Of a stretch of DNA of 36,153 bases, positions 1-8,721 are shown piece by piece. Each line of letters starts with the position of its first letter. The stretch's first letter is position 1. The notes below the pieces were generated by a model. That model ran no database searches and was not told the DNA's origin. It was given only the letters and a program-made list of their open reading frames with translations. The position numbers were made by a program, and so were the translations under genes. Location of the stretch: NCBI GenBank assembly GCA_029624765.1, contig JARSSO010000002.1, forward strand, positions 1-36,153, written 5' to 3'. This DNA is from Candidatus Contendibacter sp. (GTDB taxonomy: Bacteria > Pseudomonadota > Gammaproteobacteria > Competibacterales > Competibacteraceae).

Positions 1-99
1 GTTATTTACATAAATATCATATGGTTACCGGTACCGGCAAAAACCAGAGAGCCATACAGTGCATTTAGCACCACTTCGCCTAACCGACATTATGGCACG

Positions 100-1266
100 G
101 TGAAAACTCTGAACCAGGTGACCCTGACACCCCCGCGCCGCTGGCGCCTGTCCCCCTGCAATTACCCTCTGGTTGGCAAGAATTTCTGGGGACGAGTCAG
201 AAGGAAAGAGCTTTCAAAATCCTTACCCGCCTATTACCTGCCTGAACAAAAGGAAGAAATTAGAACCAGCTTCTTCTTCGATAACGATTACTATTGTTGC
301 GATTTAAAGCCAGAAGAAGTCATTAGCCCAGTGATCAAAACAGTCGGTTTTTTCAGCCATCGATTGTCGTCTCGACTCAGCATCTGTGGTCCTGAATTGG
401 CGGTTCGATACGGTGACCGGATTGGCTACGGCAAAGACCTGGAGATCGAATCCAATGCCACAGCCAGGAAAGTCCCCGGCGGCTGGCTGGTGAAAGGAGC
501 ATGGATAGGGGAGTTCCGGAATCCTAACGGCCAATGCGGCGCCTGCGAAAACGTCTATCTGAACTTGCATTTTGTACCTGACTCGGGAGGACCGCCACAA
601 TCCGCTTTCCAGATGTGGGATATCCCTTCCGGTTGCTGTTGGAATTCCGGAAGCGTTGAACAAATCACACTATCGGATGATTTCCAACGAATTCGCGTAA
701 AAAAAATCTTCAACGAAGCTCAAACCAACGAAGCTCAAACCGAAGAAACTACAGAACTCTGCTTCGATGTCACCAAGCATGTATACGTGAAATGCCGGAC
801 TGAAGCGGATATGAAACCTCGCCAAACGCAGCAGATTCCACCGCCAACCCAGGAATCGGAGTGGACGATCCGCGCTCAGGTTTCGGAAAGCCTCACTATG
901 GTAGACAGAATCAAAGTCGAGGTCTTGAAATACTACAAAAGCAATGGCCGGTTTCCCATCGATAATGCCGCCGCCAGTATCGTCAAACCGGAGAATCTGA
1001 TCCAGAATTATGTGGCCGGCATTCGGGTAGAGGAAGGGGCCATTCATATCCAATTCGGCAACCGCGCCGATCAGAGTATTGCCGGAAAGTGGCTGAGCTT
1101 GCAACCGGTCATCGTCAACGCCGACCCGGAAGGTCCGATTTCCTGGTGGTGCGGTTACGCACCGTCCATTGGCGGCATGACGGCGCAAGGCAGGAACATG
1201 ACTTCCGTGTCGGCAATTCATCTTCCAGAAGAATGCCGTCCGCCCCCAACTTTTGAAGATACTTGA
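100..1266 (+). CDS. Hypothetical protein with C-terminal type IV pilin head domain (5' end uncertain)
   Basis: Residues about 255-383 read like the globular part of a type IVa pilin (Pfam Pilin family). They open with TIRAQVSESL, where ordinary pilins leave the N-terminal helix, then show YYKSNGRFP, a Gly/Asn-rich beta region, IAGKWLSLQP and ISWWCG. Two cysteines, C351 and C379, are placed like the pilin D-region disulfide (LPEECR at the end). The prepilin leader and hydrophobic helix are absent. In their place are about 250 residues of an unrecognised, cysteine-containing region (CCDLKP, GQCGAC, SGCCWN). No signal peptide is visible. The GTG at 100 has no clear ribosome binding site and the frame is open to base 1, so the true start may lie outside the window. 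The stop overlaps the start region of the next gene, which suggests co-expression. The pilin call is by family resemblance; the function is unknown. Confidence 0.7.
   Translation: MKTLNQVTLTPPRRWRLSPCNYPLVGKNFWGRVRRKELSKSLPAYYLPEQKEEIRTSFFFDNDYYCCDLKPEEVISPVIKTVGFFSHRLSSRLSICGPELAVRYGDRIGYGKDLEIESNATARKVPGGWLVKGAWIGEFRNPNGQCGACENVYLNLHFVPDSGGPPQSAFQMWDIPSGCCWNSGSVEQITLSDDFQRIRVKKIFNEAQTNEAQTEETTELCFDVTKHVYVKCRTEADMKPRQTQQIPPPTQESEWTIRAQVSESLTMVDRIKVEVLKYYKSNGRFPIDNAAASIVKPENLIQNYVAGIRVEEGAIHIQFGNRADQSIAGKWLSLQPVIVNADPEGPISWWCGYAPSIGGMTAQGRNMTSVSAIHLPEECRPPPTFEDT
711..740 (+). repeat. 15-bp tandem duplication inside the pilin-domain gene
   Basis: The 15-mer CAACGAAGCTCAAAC occurs twice head to tail (711-725 and 726-740). 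It duplicates NEAQT in the protein and keeps the frame. It lies in the N-terminal region, before the pilin-like domain, and probably arose by slippage. Confidence 0.9.
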
Positions 1267-1277
1267 AGAAGATCACC

Positions 1278-4200
1278 ATGCTGCGCTTGCTGTTCTTTAT
1301 CCTGTTTATGGCTTGTTTTGGGTCGACATGGGCTGATACTGCCCAGGATGGAATTTGCAAGAAACTCCCCCTCGATCATCCCAAACGGGAAAACCAGCCC
1401 CCTTATCAATTGCGCTGCGAACCGGTGGCGGATGGCAACGCACGGATTCAACTGCTCATCGACGGAGAAAAGCCCCTGGTATTGTCGGGCGTCGCGGGAG
1501 AGCCGCCAGCATCGAAGGATATGATCTTCGATCCCGCCTCCTTATTCGTGCGTTCGCTCACCGGACAGCCAAACCTTTACTGGATTCGATACGGTCACCG
1601 CCGATCCTCGGAAACCGGCGGCGACAACATCGATTATCGGCGCGATTGGGTCGTGCAACAGGGCGATATGGGGCGCACCTTGTTCGACCAGTGGACAGAG
1701 GTCTTCGAGAATAACCGGAGCGGCCATTTCCTGAGCGCCACCGAAGAGGTGACCATCGAATACTCAGGATCGATTTTACGAGTCATCAGTACCCGTTTTC
1801 GAGGGGAAGCGATTGAGGATGACATACATGAACCTGGTGAACCCGGTTATCGAGAATCCGGTTCGACGGAATCGCTCATCAAGGTCGTTCGGGAAATCGA
1901 CGCCGGCACGGGCCGGGTGGTCCTGGAAAAAACCATCAGGGCGCAACAATCTGGTCACGATACGCTGTTTCTCGATGACGGCATATCCGGTTGGCTGGTA
2001 ATCACCAAACCCGATTTTCGCTTGGTTTCCTGGAAGCCGGGGGAAATGTTCCCGAGGCATTCGCTGCCGGACCCGGAAAAGCTTGAGGGGATTCCACCCG
2101 TCGCCGCCTGCTGGCTGTACAACACCATCCCCTGGGACTCGGCCCAAGCGACGCGCAACCGTCCACCAGCACCGCCAGACCACCTGCGTCCCGATCATTT
2201 CGTACCGACGCACTGCTGCACGGTGGAAACCTCCGCCGATGGCAACTGGACATTCCTGTACGAAACGAAAGACCCGCAAGAGCGCGAAAAGCCGGGCCGG
2301 CTGCTCGCGATGTTCGACCGCCCCTCGCAAAGCTGCCACAGCATCAACCTCGCCAAGGATTGGCGTTGGGGCAAGGTGTTCTTCGACCGGCTCGGCAATC
2401 CGGTTTTCAGCCCCGACGGGAGTAAATTGGGGTACCGCGCCAAGCAGGGGAACCGCTGGTTCGTCGTGATCAACGACCAGCGCACCGCCGATTTCGACCT
2501 GGTGAGCGCGCCGGTCTTCAGCCCTGATGGCCAGCATGTCGCCTACTGGGCCAGGCAGGACAAGAAGGAATTCATCGTGTGGGACGACCGGAAAGGCCCG
2601 GCCTTCGATGGCGCCGGTTTCCCGGCGTTCAGCCCCGACAGCGGCCAGGTGGCGTATCGAGCACGGGAAGGAAACCAGTGGTTCGTCATGCGGGGCGATG
2701 AAAAAGGCCCGGCATTCGACGACATCGGCTATTACACCGTGCCCGAATCCGGACGCGGCAGCGACATCGCCGACGTGGTCTTCAGCCCCGATGACCGCCA
2801 ACTCGCCTACGCCGCCCGGCGGGGACAGCAGTGGTTTGTCGTGCTGGATAACCGACCGGGCCCCACCTTCGAGCATGTCGGCCTGCCGGTGTTCGGCCCC
2901 GATGGTCGACTGGCCTATCGCGCCCGACAGAACGACCGGGAATTTATCCTTCTGGAAGGAAAAAAGGGCCCAGAGTTCGACTTCGTCGGCAACCCAGTGT
3001 TCGGTCCCGACGGCCGCCAACTGGCCTATTGGGCGCAAGAGGGAAAAGCCCAATTCATCGTGCGCGGCGACCGGAAAGGCCCGACCTTCGACCGGGTCGG
3101 CACACCGGTCTTTAACCGCAATGGCGATCAAGCGATCCATTGGGTCAAACAGGGTGAAAAAGAGTTCGTCATAACCGGCGACAAGAAAGGCCCCGAATTC
3201 GATTCCATCGAAGCGCCGGTATTTAACCTTCGCACCGACCAAATCGCTCACCGGGTCCAACAAGGTAACCAGGCGTTCGTCATGCTGGGGGACCAGAAAG
3301 GACCGGAATTCGACGATTTCGACCACCCGTCTCGAAGCCGCCCTTTGGTTTTCAGTCCCGACGGACGAAAGCTCGCTTACGCGACCAAGCGGGACGGCAA
3401 GGAATTCATCCTGTTCGGCGAAGAAAAAGGTCCGGCGTTCGCCGAGGTCGGCGATCCGGTCTTCAGTCCCGACGGCGGACGGTTGGCGTACCGGGCGAAG
3501 GCGGGAGAACGGTGGTTCTTGGCGGCCGATACCTTGGAAGGCCCGAAACCCGCTGCCGGAACTCGGGCCACCGCCTCTTTGACCGCCCCGCTGCGCAAGA
3601 CGGTGCCGACACTGATTCCCCATCCGGTCGCGGTTGGCGACATCATCGTCGGCGGCGCCACGAAAAAGCGATGGATCGGCACTGAAGCTCCTCCCGATCT
3701 TGAAGGCGGCTCATGCAGGCCGCTTGATCCGGAGCGGATACCGCCGGGATTAAGCTACCGGCTCTACTCTTTCAACGAGCCATTGGGCGAATGCGCGGGT
3801 GGCGCGGCGACGGCCTGCATCGATGGAGGAAGCGGCGAACCCTATTTCATACTGAATTTACCGGGCTGTCCGGTCGAAAAGTTTCGCTTTGCCATTGCGG
3901 CCCCTTGGAACGCGCTCCCGCGCCGCCCGAAGGCGCTTAAGAACCATCGAGATTTTGCCCCCATCGTTCGGAAGTTGCTGGATAGTAAGGGGCTCAGGCA
4001 GGCGTCGGTGCGCATCGAATATGTCCATGGCATCGATCTGGACGGCGACGGAACGGAGGAGCGCATCATCCATGCCCGGAGCAGCAAGAACGATCCAGTC
4101 GAGTACTCGACAAAAGAATATTCACTATTGCTCCTCATCAAAACCGTCCAAGGCAAGCCAGAAACGACAGTCATCTCGGCCTGGTGGCCAGGGGAGCAGG

Positions 4201-4373
4201 CAACCCAGGGAACCTACGAGAGGTACGATTCCAGCTATGCCGACGCCAACGGCGACGGAATCATGGAAATCATCGTCAACTGGATGGGTTACGAAGAAAG
4301 TGGTATCCGCGTGTACACTCTGCAAGATGGCAAGCCTGTTAACACCGAATTGCGCTTCTACGAAGGGATATGA
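1278..4373 (+). CDS. Exported PD40/TolB-like beta-propeller protein with C-terminal DxDGDG loops
   Basis: ATG 1278 is preferred because AAGAAG lies about 7 nt upstream and it opens directly into a signal peptide (MLRLLFFILF, cleavage probably after STWA). A TTG at 1263 would add five residues. FMAC is a poor lipobox, so lipidation is possible but unlikely. The protein is about 1031 residues. Residues 30-370 are not recognised. Residues about 373-756 hold ten repeats of roughly 37 residues of the form PVFSPDG..LAYRA...G..WFV...KGP.FD, typical of PD40/WD40-like propeller blades as in TolB. Repeats 7 and 8 have lost the SPDG turn. The C-terminal quarter has DLDGDGTEE and DANGDGIME, which resemble calcium-binding FG-GAP/EF-hand-like loops. 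It follows the pilin-domain gene with overlap at its stop, so the two are probably co-expressed. It is probably periplasmic or surface-exposed; ligand unknown. Confidence 0.75.
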   Translation: MLRLLFFILFMACFGSTWADTAQDGICKKLPLDHPKRENQPPYQLRCEPVADGNARIQLLIDGEKPLVLSGVAGEPPASKDMIFDPASLFVRSLTGQPNLYWIRYGHRRSSETGGDNIDYRRDWVVQQGDMGRTLFDQWTEVFENNRSGHFLSATEEVTIEYSGSILRVISTRFRGEAIEDDIHEPGEPGYRESGSTESLIKVVREIDAGTGRVVLEKTIRAQQSGHDTLFLDDGISGWLVITKPDFRLVSWKPGEMFPRHSLPDPEKLEGIPPVAACWLYNTIPWDSAQATRNRPPAPPDHLRPDHFVPTHCCTVETSADGNWTFLYETKDPQEREKPGRLLAMFDRPSQSCHSINLAKDWRWGKVFFDRLGNPVFSPDGSKLGYRAKQGNRWFVVINDQRTADFDLVSAPVFSPDGQHVAYWARQDKKEFIVWDDRKGPAFDGAGFPAFSPDSGQVAYRAREGNQWFVMRGDEKGPAFDDIGYYTVPESGRGSDIADVVFSPDDRQLAYAARRGQQWFVVLDNRPGPTFEHVGLPVFGPDGRLAYRARQNDREFILLEGKKGPEFDFVGNPVFGPDGRQLAYWAQEGKAQFIVRGDRKGPTFDRVGTPVFNRNGDQAIHWVKQGEKEFVITGDKKGPEFDSIEAPVFNLRTDQIAHRVQQGNQAFVMLGDQKGPEFDDFDHPSRSRPLVFSPDGRKLAYATKRDGKEFILFGEEKGPAFAEVGDPVFSPDGGRLAYRAKAGERWFLAADTLEGPKPAAGTRATASLTAPLRKTVPTLIPHPVAVGDIIVGGATKKRWIGTEAPPDLEGGSCRPLDPERIPPGLSYRLYSFNEPLGECAGGAATACIDGGSGEPYFILNLPGCPVEKFRFAIAAPWNALPRRPKALKNHRDFAPIVRKLLDSKGLRQASVRIEYVHGIDLDGDGTEERIIHARSSKNDPVEYSTKEYSLLLLIKTVQGKPETTVISAWWPGEQATQGTYERYDSSYADANGDGIMEIIVNWMGYEESGIRVYTLQDGKPVNTELRFYEGI
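2394..3545 (+). repeat. Ten in-frame propeller repeats (about 111 bp each)
   Basis: The DNA encodes ten consecutive copies of a unit of about 37 residues containing VFSPDG, LAY and KGP.FD. Copy 3 has an insert (YYTVPESGRGSDIAD) and copy 8 a shorter one (DHPSRSR). The copies diverge at DNA level, so the array is old rather than a recent amplification. Confidence 0.85.
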
Positions 4374-4396
4374 CGGACTTCCCGCCAACCGAGCCC

Positions 4397-5950
4397 TCAA
4401 CTCCGACCGGTCCAGGCGACCTTATACAGATCCAGCCGTCGGTCGCGGAAATTGCGCACGCTGCCATGCACCCGCATTTCCTTGAGGCTGTCCAGGTCCA
4501 GGTCCACGATCAGGGTCATCTCGGTGTTCGGCGTGGCCTCGGCGGCGATGGCGTCGTGCGGAAAGGCGAAGTCGGATGGGGTAAACACGGCCGCCTGGGA
4601 ATACTGCATGTCCATGTTCTCCACCTTCGGCAGATTGCCGACGCTGCCGGAGATCACCACGTAGCATTCGTTCTCGATGGCCCGCGCCTGGGCGCAGCGC
4701 CGCACCCGCAGATAAGCGTTCTTGGTGTCGGTCCAGAACGGCACGAACAGGATCTGCATCCCCTGATCGGCCAGCAGCCGCGGCAGTTCGGGAAACTCGA
4801 CGTCGTAGCAGATCAGGATGCCGATCTTGCCGATATCCAGCTCGAACACCTTGAGGGCATCGCCGCCCTGCAAGCCCCAGTAGGAACGCTCGTCGGGGGT
4901 GATGTGCAGCTTGGATTGCTTGTCCCAGGTGCCGTCGCGCCGACACAGGTAGGCGGCGTTGTACAAAGCGCCGCCGCTGTATTCCGGCATACTGCCGGCG
5001 ATGATGTTGACGTTGTAGGCGACCGCCAATTGGATGATCGCTTCGCGCAACGGCTCGGTATACTCAGCCAGTTGGCGCACGGCTTCGGCGGTGTTGCGCT
5101 GGTTGAACTGCGCCATCAGCGGGCCGTTGAAGAATTCCGGGAACAGCACCACATCGGTCTTGTAACCGGCCACCGCGTCCACGAAATACTCGACCTGCTG
5201 CAACAGTTCCTCCAGCGAAGCGGTCTGGCGCATCTGCCACTGCACCGCCCCGATCCGCACCACCGACTTGCGCCCGCCGATCAGAACTTCCTTGTCCTCG
5301 TAGTAGATGTTCAGCCATTCCAGCAACACCGCATACGCCCTGGATTCGTCGTCGTCGGGCAGATAGCCGGTGATGATCTTGCGAACGTGGAAATCGTTGG
5401 CCAACTGAAAGGTGAGAATCGGGTCCACCTGCTCCTTGGCCCGTACCCGTTCGACATACTGCTGCGGGGTCATGTCGTGGGCGTACTGGCCGTAGCCGGG
5501 AATCCGGCCGCCAACGACGATGGCGCGCAGGTTCAGCTTTTCGCACAGTTCCTTGCGAGCGTCGTACAGCCGCCGGCCGAGACGCATGTCGCGGTAGTCG
5601 GGATGCACGAAGATATCGACGCCGTACAAGGTGTCGCCATTGGGGTCGTGGGTGGTGATATAGCCGTCGCCGATGATCTGCCAATAGGTATGGCGGTCCC
5701 CGTAGCGGCTGTATTCGACGATCAGGCTGATGGCGGCGGCCACCACCTTGCCTTTGTCCTCGATGCAGATCTGCCCCTCGGGAAACCGGGCGATCTGCGA
5801 GGCGAACTGTTCGCGGGTCCAGGCGCCATCCATGTTGGGATAAACCAGGTCCATGATTTCCCGGACATCGCCGTAATCGGACAGACGCAGGTTGCGCAGT
5901 TTCAGTCGGTGCTGGACCGGGTGGTCGGGGTTTTTTTCGGCCATGTTCAC
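4397..5950 (-). CDS. GNAT acetyltransferase-carbon/nitrogen hydrolase fusion
   Basis: The N-terminal half (about 15-215) is a GNAT-like domain; VDIFVHPDYRDMRLGRRLYD resembles the acetyl-CoA-binding motif A. The C-terminal half (about 230-500) is a nitrilase-superfamily amidohydrolase with the full triad: E272 in LFPEFF, K347 in QSKLHI and C381 in LICYDVEFPE. The hydrolase part should cleave a C-N bond such as an amide; the substrate cannot be read from sequence. This fusion is a known but uncharacterised architecture. The start is GTG 5950, overlapping the stop of the upstream gene (GTGA), which implies translational coupling. ATG 5944 is an alternative in the same frame. It is the last gene of the leftward lptM-lysA run and converges on the propeller gene. 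Confidence 0.9.
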   Translation of the reverse strand: MNMAEKNPDHPVQHRLKLRNLRLSDYGDVREIMDLVYPNMDGAWTREQFASQIARFPEGQICIEDKGKVVAAAISLIVEYSRYGDRHTYWQIIGDGYITTHDPNGDTLYGVDIFVHPDYRDMRLGRRLYDARKELCEKLNLRAIVVGGRIPGYGQYAHDMTPQQYVERVRAKEQVDPILTFQLANDFHVRKIITGYLPDDDESRAYAVLLEWLNIYYEDKEVLIGGRKSVVRIGAVQWQMRQTASLEELLQQVEYFVDAVAGYKTDVVLFPEFFNGPLMAQFNQRNTAEAVRQLAEYTEPLREAIIQLAVAYNVNIIAGSMPEYSGGALYNAAYLCRRDGTWDKQSKLHITPDERSYWGLQGGDALKVFELDIGKIGILICYDVEFPELPRLLADQGMQILFVPFWTDTKNAYLRVRRCAQARAIENECYVVISGSVGNLPKVENMDMQYSQAAVFTPSDFAFPHDAIAAEATPNTEMTLIVDLDLDSLKEMRVHGSVRNFRDRRLDLYKVAWTGRS

Positions 5951-6369
5951 TGGATCAGGTGGATATAATCACGATAGATGCAGCGGTTCATCACCACCGT
6001 CAGACCTGCTTCCCGCGCCCGCAGCGCCGCCGCCTCGTCGATCACGCCATCCTGCAACCAGAGCGCGGGCAATTTCAGGGCGACGCAGTCGTCCACGATG
6101 CCGGCGACGTGGCTCGATTCGCGGAACACGTCCACCAGGTCCACGGGTTCGGGCAACTCGCGCAGGCTGGGATACGCGCGCGCGCCCAAAACCTCCCGCA
6201 CCGCCGGGTTGACCGGGATGATGCGGTAACCGAAGCCTTGCAGCGCCCAGGCGACGCCATGGCTGGGCCGGTTTGGCGAAGCGGAAAGCCCGACCACGGC
6301 GATGGTCTTGATCCGCCGCAACAGGGCGCGGATTTCATCGGTGGAGGGATTGGTGAAATGGTCGCTCAT
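5947..6369 (-). CDS. CoA-binding domain protein (YccU-like)
   Basis: A 140-residue single-domain protein of the CoA_binding_2 family. It has a Rossmann-like start (TIAVVGLSASPNRPSHGVA), VNPAVREVLGARAYPSLREL in the middle, and ALWLQDGVIDEAA followed by MNRCIYRDY at the end, all typical of the family. Members bind CoA or acyl-CoA in the cytoplasm; the biological role is not established. It starts at ATG 6369, 28 nt after lysA, and its stop overlaps the start of the GNAT-nitrilase gene. Pairing a CoA binder with a protein that has an acetyl-CoA-dependent domain suggests a shared pathway, but that is inference. Confidence 0.88.
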   Translation of the reverse strand: MSDHFTNPSTDEIRALLRRIKTIAVVGLSASPNRPSHGVAWALQGFGYRIIPVNPAVREVLGARAYPSLRELPEPVDLVDVFRESSHVAGIVDDCVALKLPALWLQDGVIDEAAALRAREAGLTVVMNRCIYRDYIHLIQ

Positions 6370-6397
6370 TGGTTTAACTCCTAAGAAAATCCGGCGC

Positions 6398-7645
6398 TCA
6401 CGCCAACACCGATTCGCCAGCGTACAAATCCGCCAGTCGCTCGCGCCAGCGCACCACCTGGAACCGCCCGCCGTCCACCATCACCTCGGCGGCGCGCGGG
6501 CGGGAATTGTAATTGGAGCTCATGGCGAACCCATACGCCCCCGCGGAGCGCACCGCCAGCAGATCGCCGGGCTCGATGTTCAATTCCCGGTCCTTGCCGA
6601 GAAAATCGCCGGTCTCGCAGATCGGCCCCACCACGTCGTAGCGGCGCGGCTCGCCCACGGCGCGCGGTTCGACCGGGATGATCGCCTGCCAGGCCGAGTA
6701 CAGCGCCGGGCGGATCAGATCGTTCATGGCCGCGTCCACCACCGCGAAATTCTTGTCCTCGCCCTGCTTGAGCAGTTCCACCCGCGTCACCAGGATGCCG
6801 GCGTTACCCACGATCGCCCGGCCCGGCTCGATCAGGATTTCGTAGGGCTTGCCGCGAAGATGCGCCATCAGGGCAGCCGCATGGTCAGCGGGCAGGGGCG
6901 GCTCCTCGTCGCGATAGCGGATCCCCAGTCCGCCGCCCAGATCGAGATGGTGGATCTGGATTCCCTGCCCTTCCAAGCGCGCCACCAGCGCCAGCACCCG
7001 CTCCAGCGCGTCCACGAACGGCGCCACCTGGGTCAGTTGCGAACCGATGTGGCAATCCACGCCGATCACGTCCAGATGCGGCGACGCGGCGGCCTGGGCG
7101 TACACCGCCAGCGCCCGGTCCGGGGCGATGCCGAACTTGTTCTGCTTCAGGCCGGTGGAAATGTAAGGATGGGTGTTGGCGTCCACGTCGGGATTGATGC
7201 GCAGGGAAACCGGGGCGCGCTGACCCCGCGCCGCCGCCGCCTGCTCCAGCAGCGCCAACTCCGCCTCGGACTCGACGTTGAAACAGCGGATGCCGACTTC
7301 CAGGGCATGGTCCAATTCATCGCGGCGCTTGCCGACCCCGGAGAACACCACCTTGCCGGGATCGCCGCCCGCCGCCAGCACTCGCCCCAGTTCGCCGCCC
7401 GACACGATGTCGAACCCCGAACCCAGGCGGGCCAGCAGATTGAGCACCGCCAGATTGCTGTTGGCCTTGACCGCGTAGCAGACCAAGTGGGGATGGTCGG
7501 CGAAGGCATGATCAAACGCGCGCCAGTGCCGCTCGATGGTGGCGCGGGAGTAGACGTAGCAGGGAGTGCCCACCGTCGCCGCGATGTCGGCGACCGGCAC
7601 GTCCTCGGCGAACAGTCGGCCGTCGCGATACTGAAAATGATCCAT
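6398..7645 (-). CDS. lysA: Diaminopimelate decarboxylase
   Basis: PLP-dependent fold III decarboxylase that converts meso-diaminopimelate to L-lysine, the last step of lysine synthesis. At 415 residues it has the usual length. K60 in CYAVKANSN is the PLP lysine. [16 protein letters not shown] and [11 protein letters not shown] bind the cofactor phosphate, and the CETGDFLG motif supplies the active-site cysteine from the partner subunit. The C-terminal [14 protein letters not shown] is characteristic. ATG 7645 lies 3 nt after the lptM stop, so the two are transcribed together, a linkage common in gammaproteobacteria. Confidence 0.97.
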   Translation of the reverse strand: MDHFQYRDGRLFAEDVPVADIAATVGTPCYVYSRATIERHWRAFDHAFADHPHLVCYAVKANSNLAVLNLLARLGSGFDIVSGGELGRVLAAGGDPGKVVFSGVGKRRDELDHALEVGIRCFNVESEAELALLEQAAAARGQRAPVSLRINPDVDANTHPYISTGLKQNKFGIAPDRALAVYAQAAASPHLDVIGVDCHIGSQLTQVAPFVDALERVLALVARLEGQGIQIHHLDLGGGLGIRYRDEEPPLPADHAAALMAHLRGKPYEILIEPGRAIVGNAGILVTRVELLKQGEDKNFAVVDAAMNDLIRPALYSAWQAIIPVEPRAVGEPRRYDVVGPICETGDFLGKDRELNIEPGDLLAVRSAGAYGFAMSSNYNSRPRAAEVMVDGGRFQVVRWRERLADLYAGESVLA

Positions 7646-7648
7646 GGC

Positions 7649-7840
7649 TCAGGGCTGCGCGGGTGGAGGCTGTTCGGACGCCGCCGGCTGGGCGGAAGGC
7701 GTGGCGGGCGGAGATTGTTCGGCAGCCGTCGGTTGCGGGGAAGGTTTGGGCAAGTACAGCGGGCCTTTCTGACCACAGCCGGCCAGCAACGTGGCCAGCG
7801 CCAGCCACGCCGGCAACCATCCAGGGCGAAACCTGTGCAT
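7649..7840 (-). CDS. lptM: LPS-assembly lipoprotein LptM
   Basis: A 63-residue small lipoprotein. A hydrophobic signal ends in the lipobox LLAG-C22, followed by GQKGPLYLP, the hallmark of the LptM (formerly YifL) family. The remainder is a Pro/Ala/Gln-rich tail. In E. coli LptM assists LptD maturation in the outer membrane. The position just upstream of lysA is the conserved one. The tail is of low complexity and less certain in function than the N-terminal third. Confidence 0.9.
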   Translation of the reverse strand: MHRFRPGWLPAWLALATLLAGCGQKGPLYLPKPSPQPTAAEQSPPATPSAQPAASEQPPPAQP

Positions 7841-7911
7841 TTAAGTCAATCCTCGCGGGCGACGAACCAGGGGGTTGCCAGTATAACCCGCATCGCGCCG
7901 ACGGGCGCGGC

Positions 7912-7940
7912 TTGACAAGCCGGGCCGCTTCGCGGCTAAT
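7912..7940 (+). promoter_or_regulatory. Possible sigma-70 promoter of the esterase gene
   Basis: A perfect -35 (TTGACA, 7912-7917) is followed after 17 nt by GCTAAT (7935-7940), which matches the -10 consensus at four of six positions. It lies about 33 nt before the start at 7973, in the divergent gap with lptM. Pattern match only. Confidence 0.35.
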
Positions 7941-7972
7941 GCCCTTCAACGCGCTTCCACGGAAATTTGCTC

Positions 7973-8656
7973 ATGACCGACACGCCCTTGACGACCCTCG
8001 AAATCGAACCGGCGGGCGCCGCTCGCGCCAGTGTGATCTGGATGCATGGCCTGGGCGCCGACGCCCGCGATTTTGAACCCATCGTTCCCGAACTGCGTCT
8101 GTCGGCGGAACTGGGCGTCCGCTTCGTTTTCCCCAACGCGCCAATCCGACCGGTCACGGTCAATGGCGGAATGCGGATGCGCGCCTGGTACGACGTGCTG
8201 ACCATGGACCTGCCGCGCCGCGAGGACCCTGATGGCGTGTACGCTTCCGAGCGAGCGATCAACGCGCTGCTCGAACGCGAAAAACAGCGCGGCGTTCCGG
8301 TGGATCGCATCGTGCTGGCCGGCTTTTCCCAGGGCGGGGCGATGGCGCTGCACACCGGCCTGCGCTACCCGGACCGATTGGCCGGCATCCTGGCCTTGTC
8401 CTGCTACATCCCACTGGCTGGCAAACTGAATGACGAGCGCCGCCCGGCCAATCAGCCGACGCCAATTTTCATGGCCCACGGTGATTACGACACCGTCATC
8501 CCGATGCGTTACGGTCAACAGAGCGCCGAATTGCTGAAAAATCTGGGTTATCGGGTGGAATGGCAGGATTACGGCATGGGCCATGAAGTGTGCTGGGAGG
8601 AAATCCGCGATGTCGCTCAATGGCTGGGGCGGGTGTTGGCGGCAGCGCCGGCCTGA
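7973..8656 (+). CDS. Phospholipase/carboxylesterase family alpha/beta hydrolase
   Basis: A 227-residue cytosolic serine hydrolase of the Abhydrolase_2 family. The oxyanion region is IWMHGLGADARDF. The nucleophile is S119 in the elbow GFSQGG, the acid is D173 in HGDYDTVIP, and the base is H204 in YGMGHEVC. Family members hydrolyse short acyl esters, thioesters or lysophospholipids; the physiological substrate here is unknown. ATG 7973 is preferred over TTG 7967 because GGAAA lies 7 nt upstream. It is a single gene, divergent from lptM-lysA and convergent with hisD. A stretch of it (8264-8330) closely resembles a fragment at 28101-28170. Confidence 0.93.
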   Translation: MTDTPLTTLEIEPAGAARASVIWMHGLGADARDFEPIVPELRLSAELGVRFVFPNAPIRPVTVNGGMRMRAWYDVLTMDLPRREDPDGVYASERAINALLEREKQRGVPVDRIVLAGFSQGGAMALHTGLRYPDRLAGILALSCYIPLAGKLNDERRPANQPTPIFMAHGDYDTVIPMRYGQQSAELLKNLGYRVEWQDYGMGHEVCWEEIRDVAQWLGRVLAAAPA

Positions 8657-8721
8657 ATTGCATGGGGCTGCCGTTTACTCATCCGACGCGCGGCTTTAAG
8701 GCCAAATATCTACGACAGCGA

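Noticed and set aside
1776..3623. Open frame of 615 codons on the minus strand opposite the propeller gene
   Set aside because: Its internal repeats are the complement of the propeller repeats. The sense frame has a signal peptide and known repeat motifs; the antisense frame has neither.
4370..5968. Open frame of 532 codons on the plus strand opposite the GNAT-nitrilase gene
   Set aside because: The minus frame has a complete catalytic triad and GNAT motif. The plus frame is a His/Val/Gln-rich shadow.
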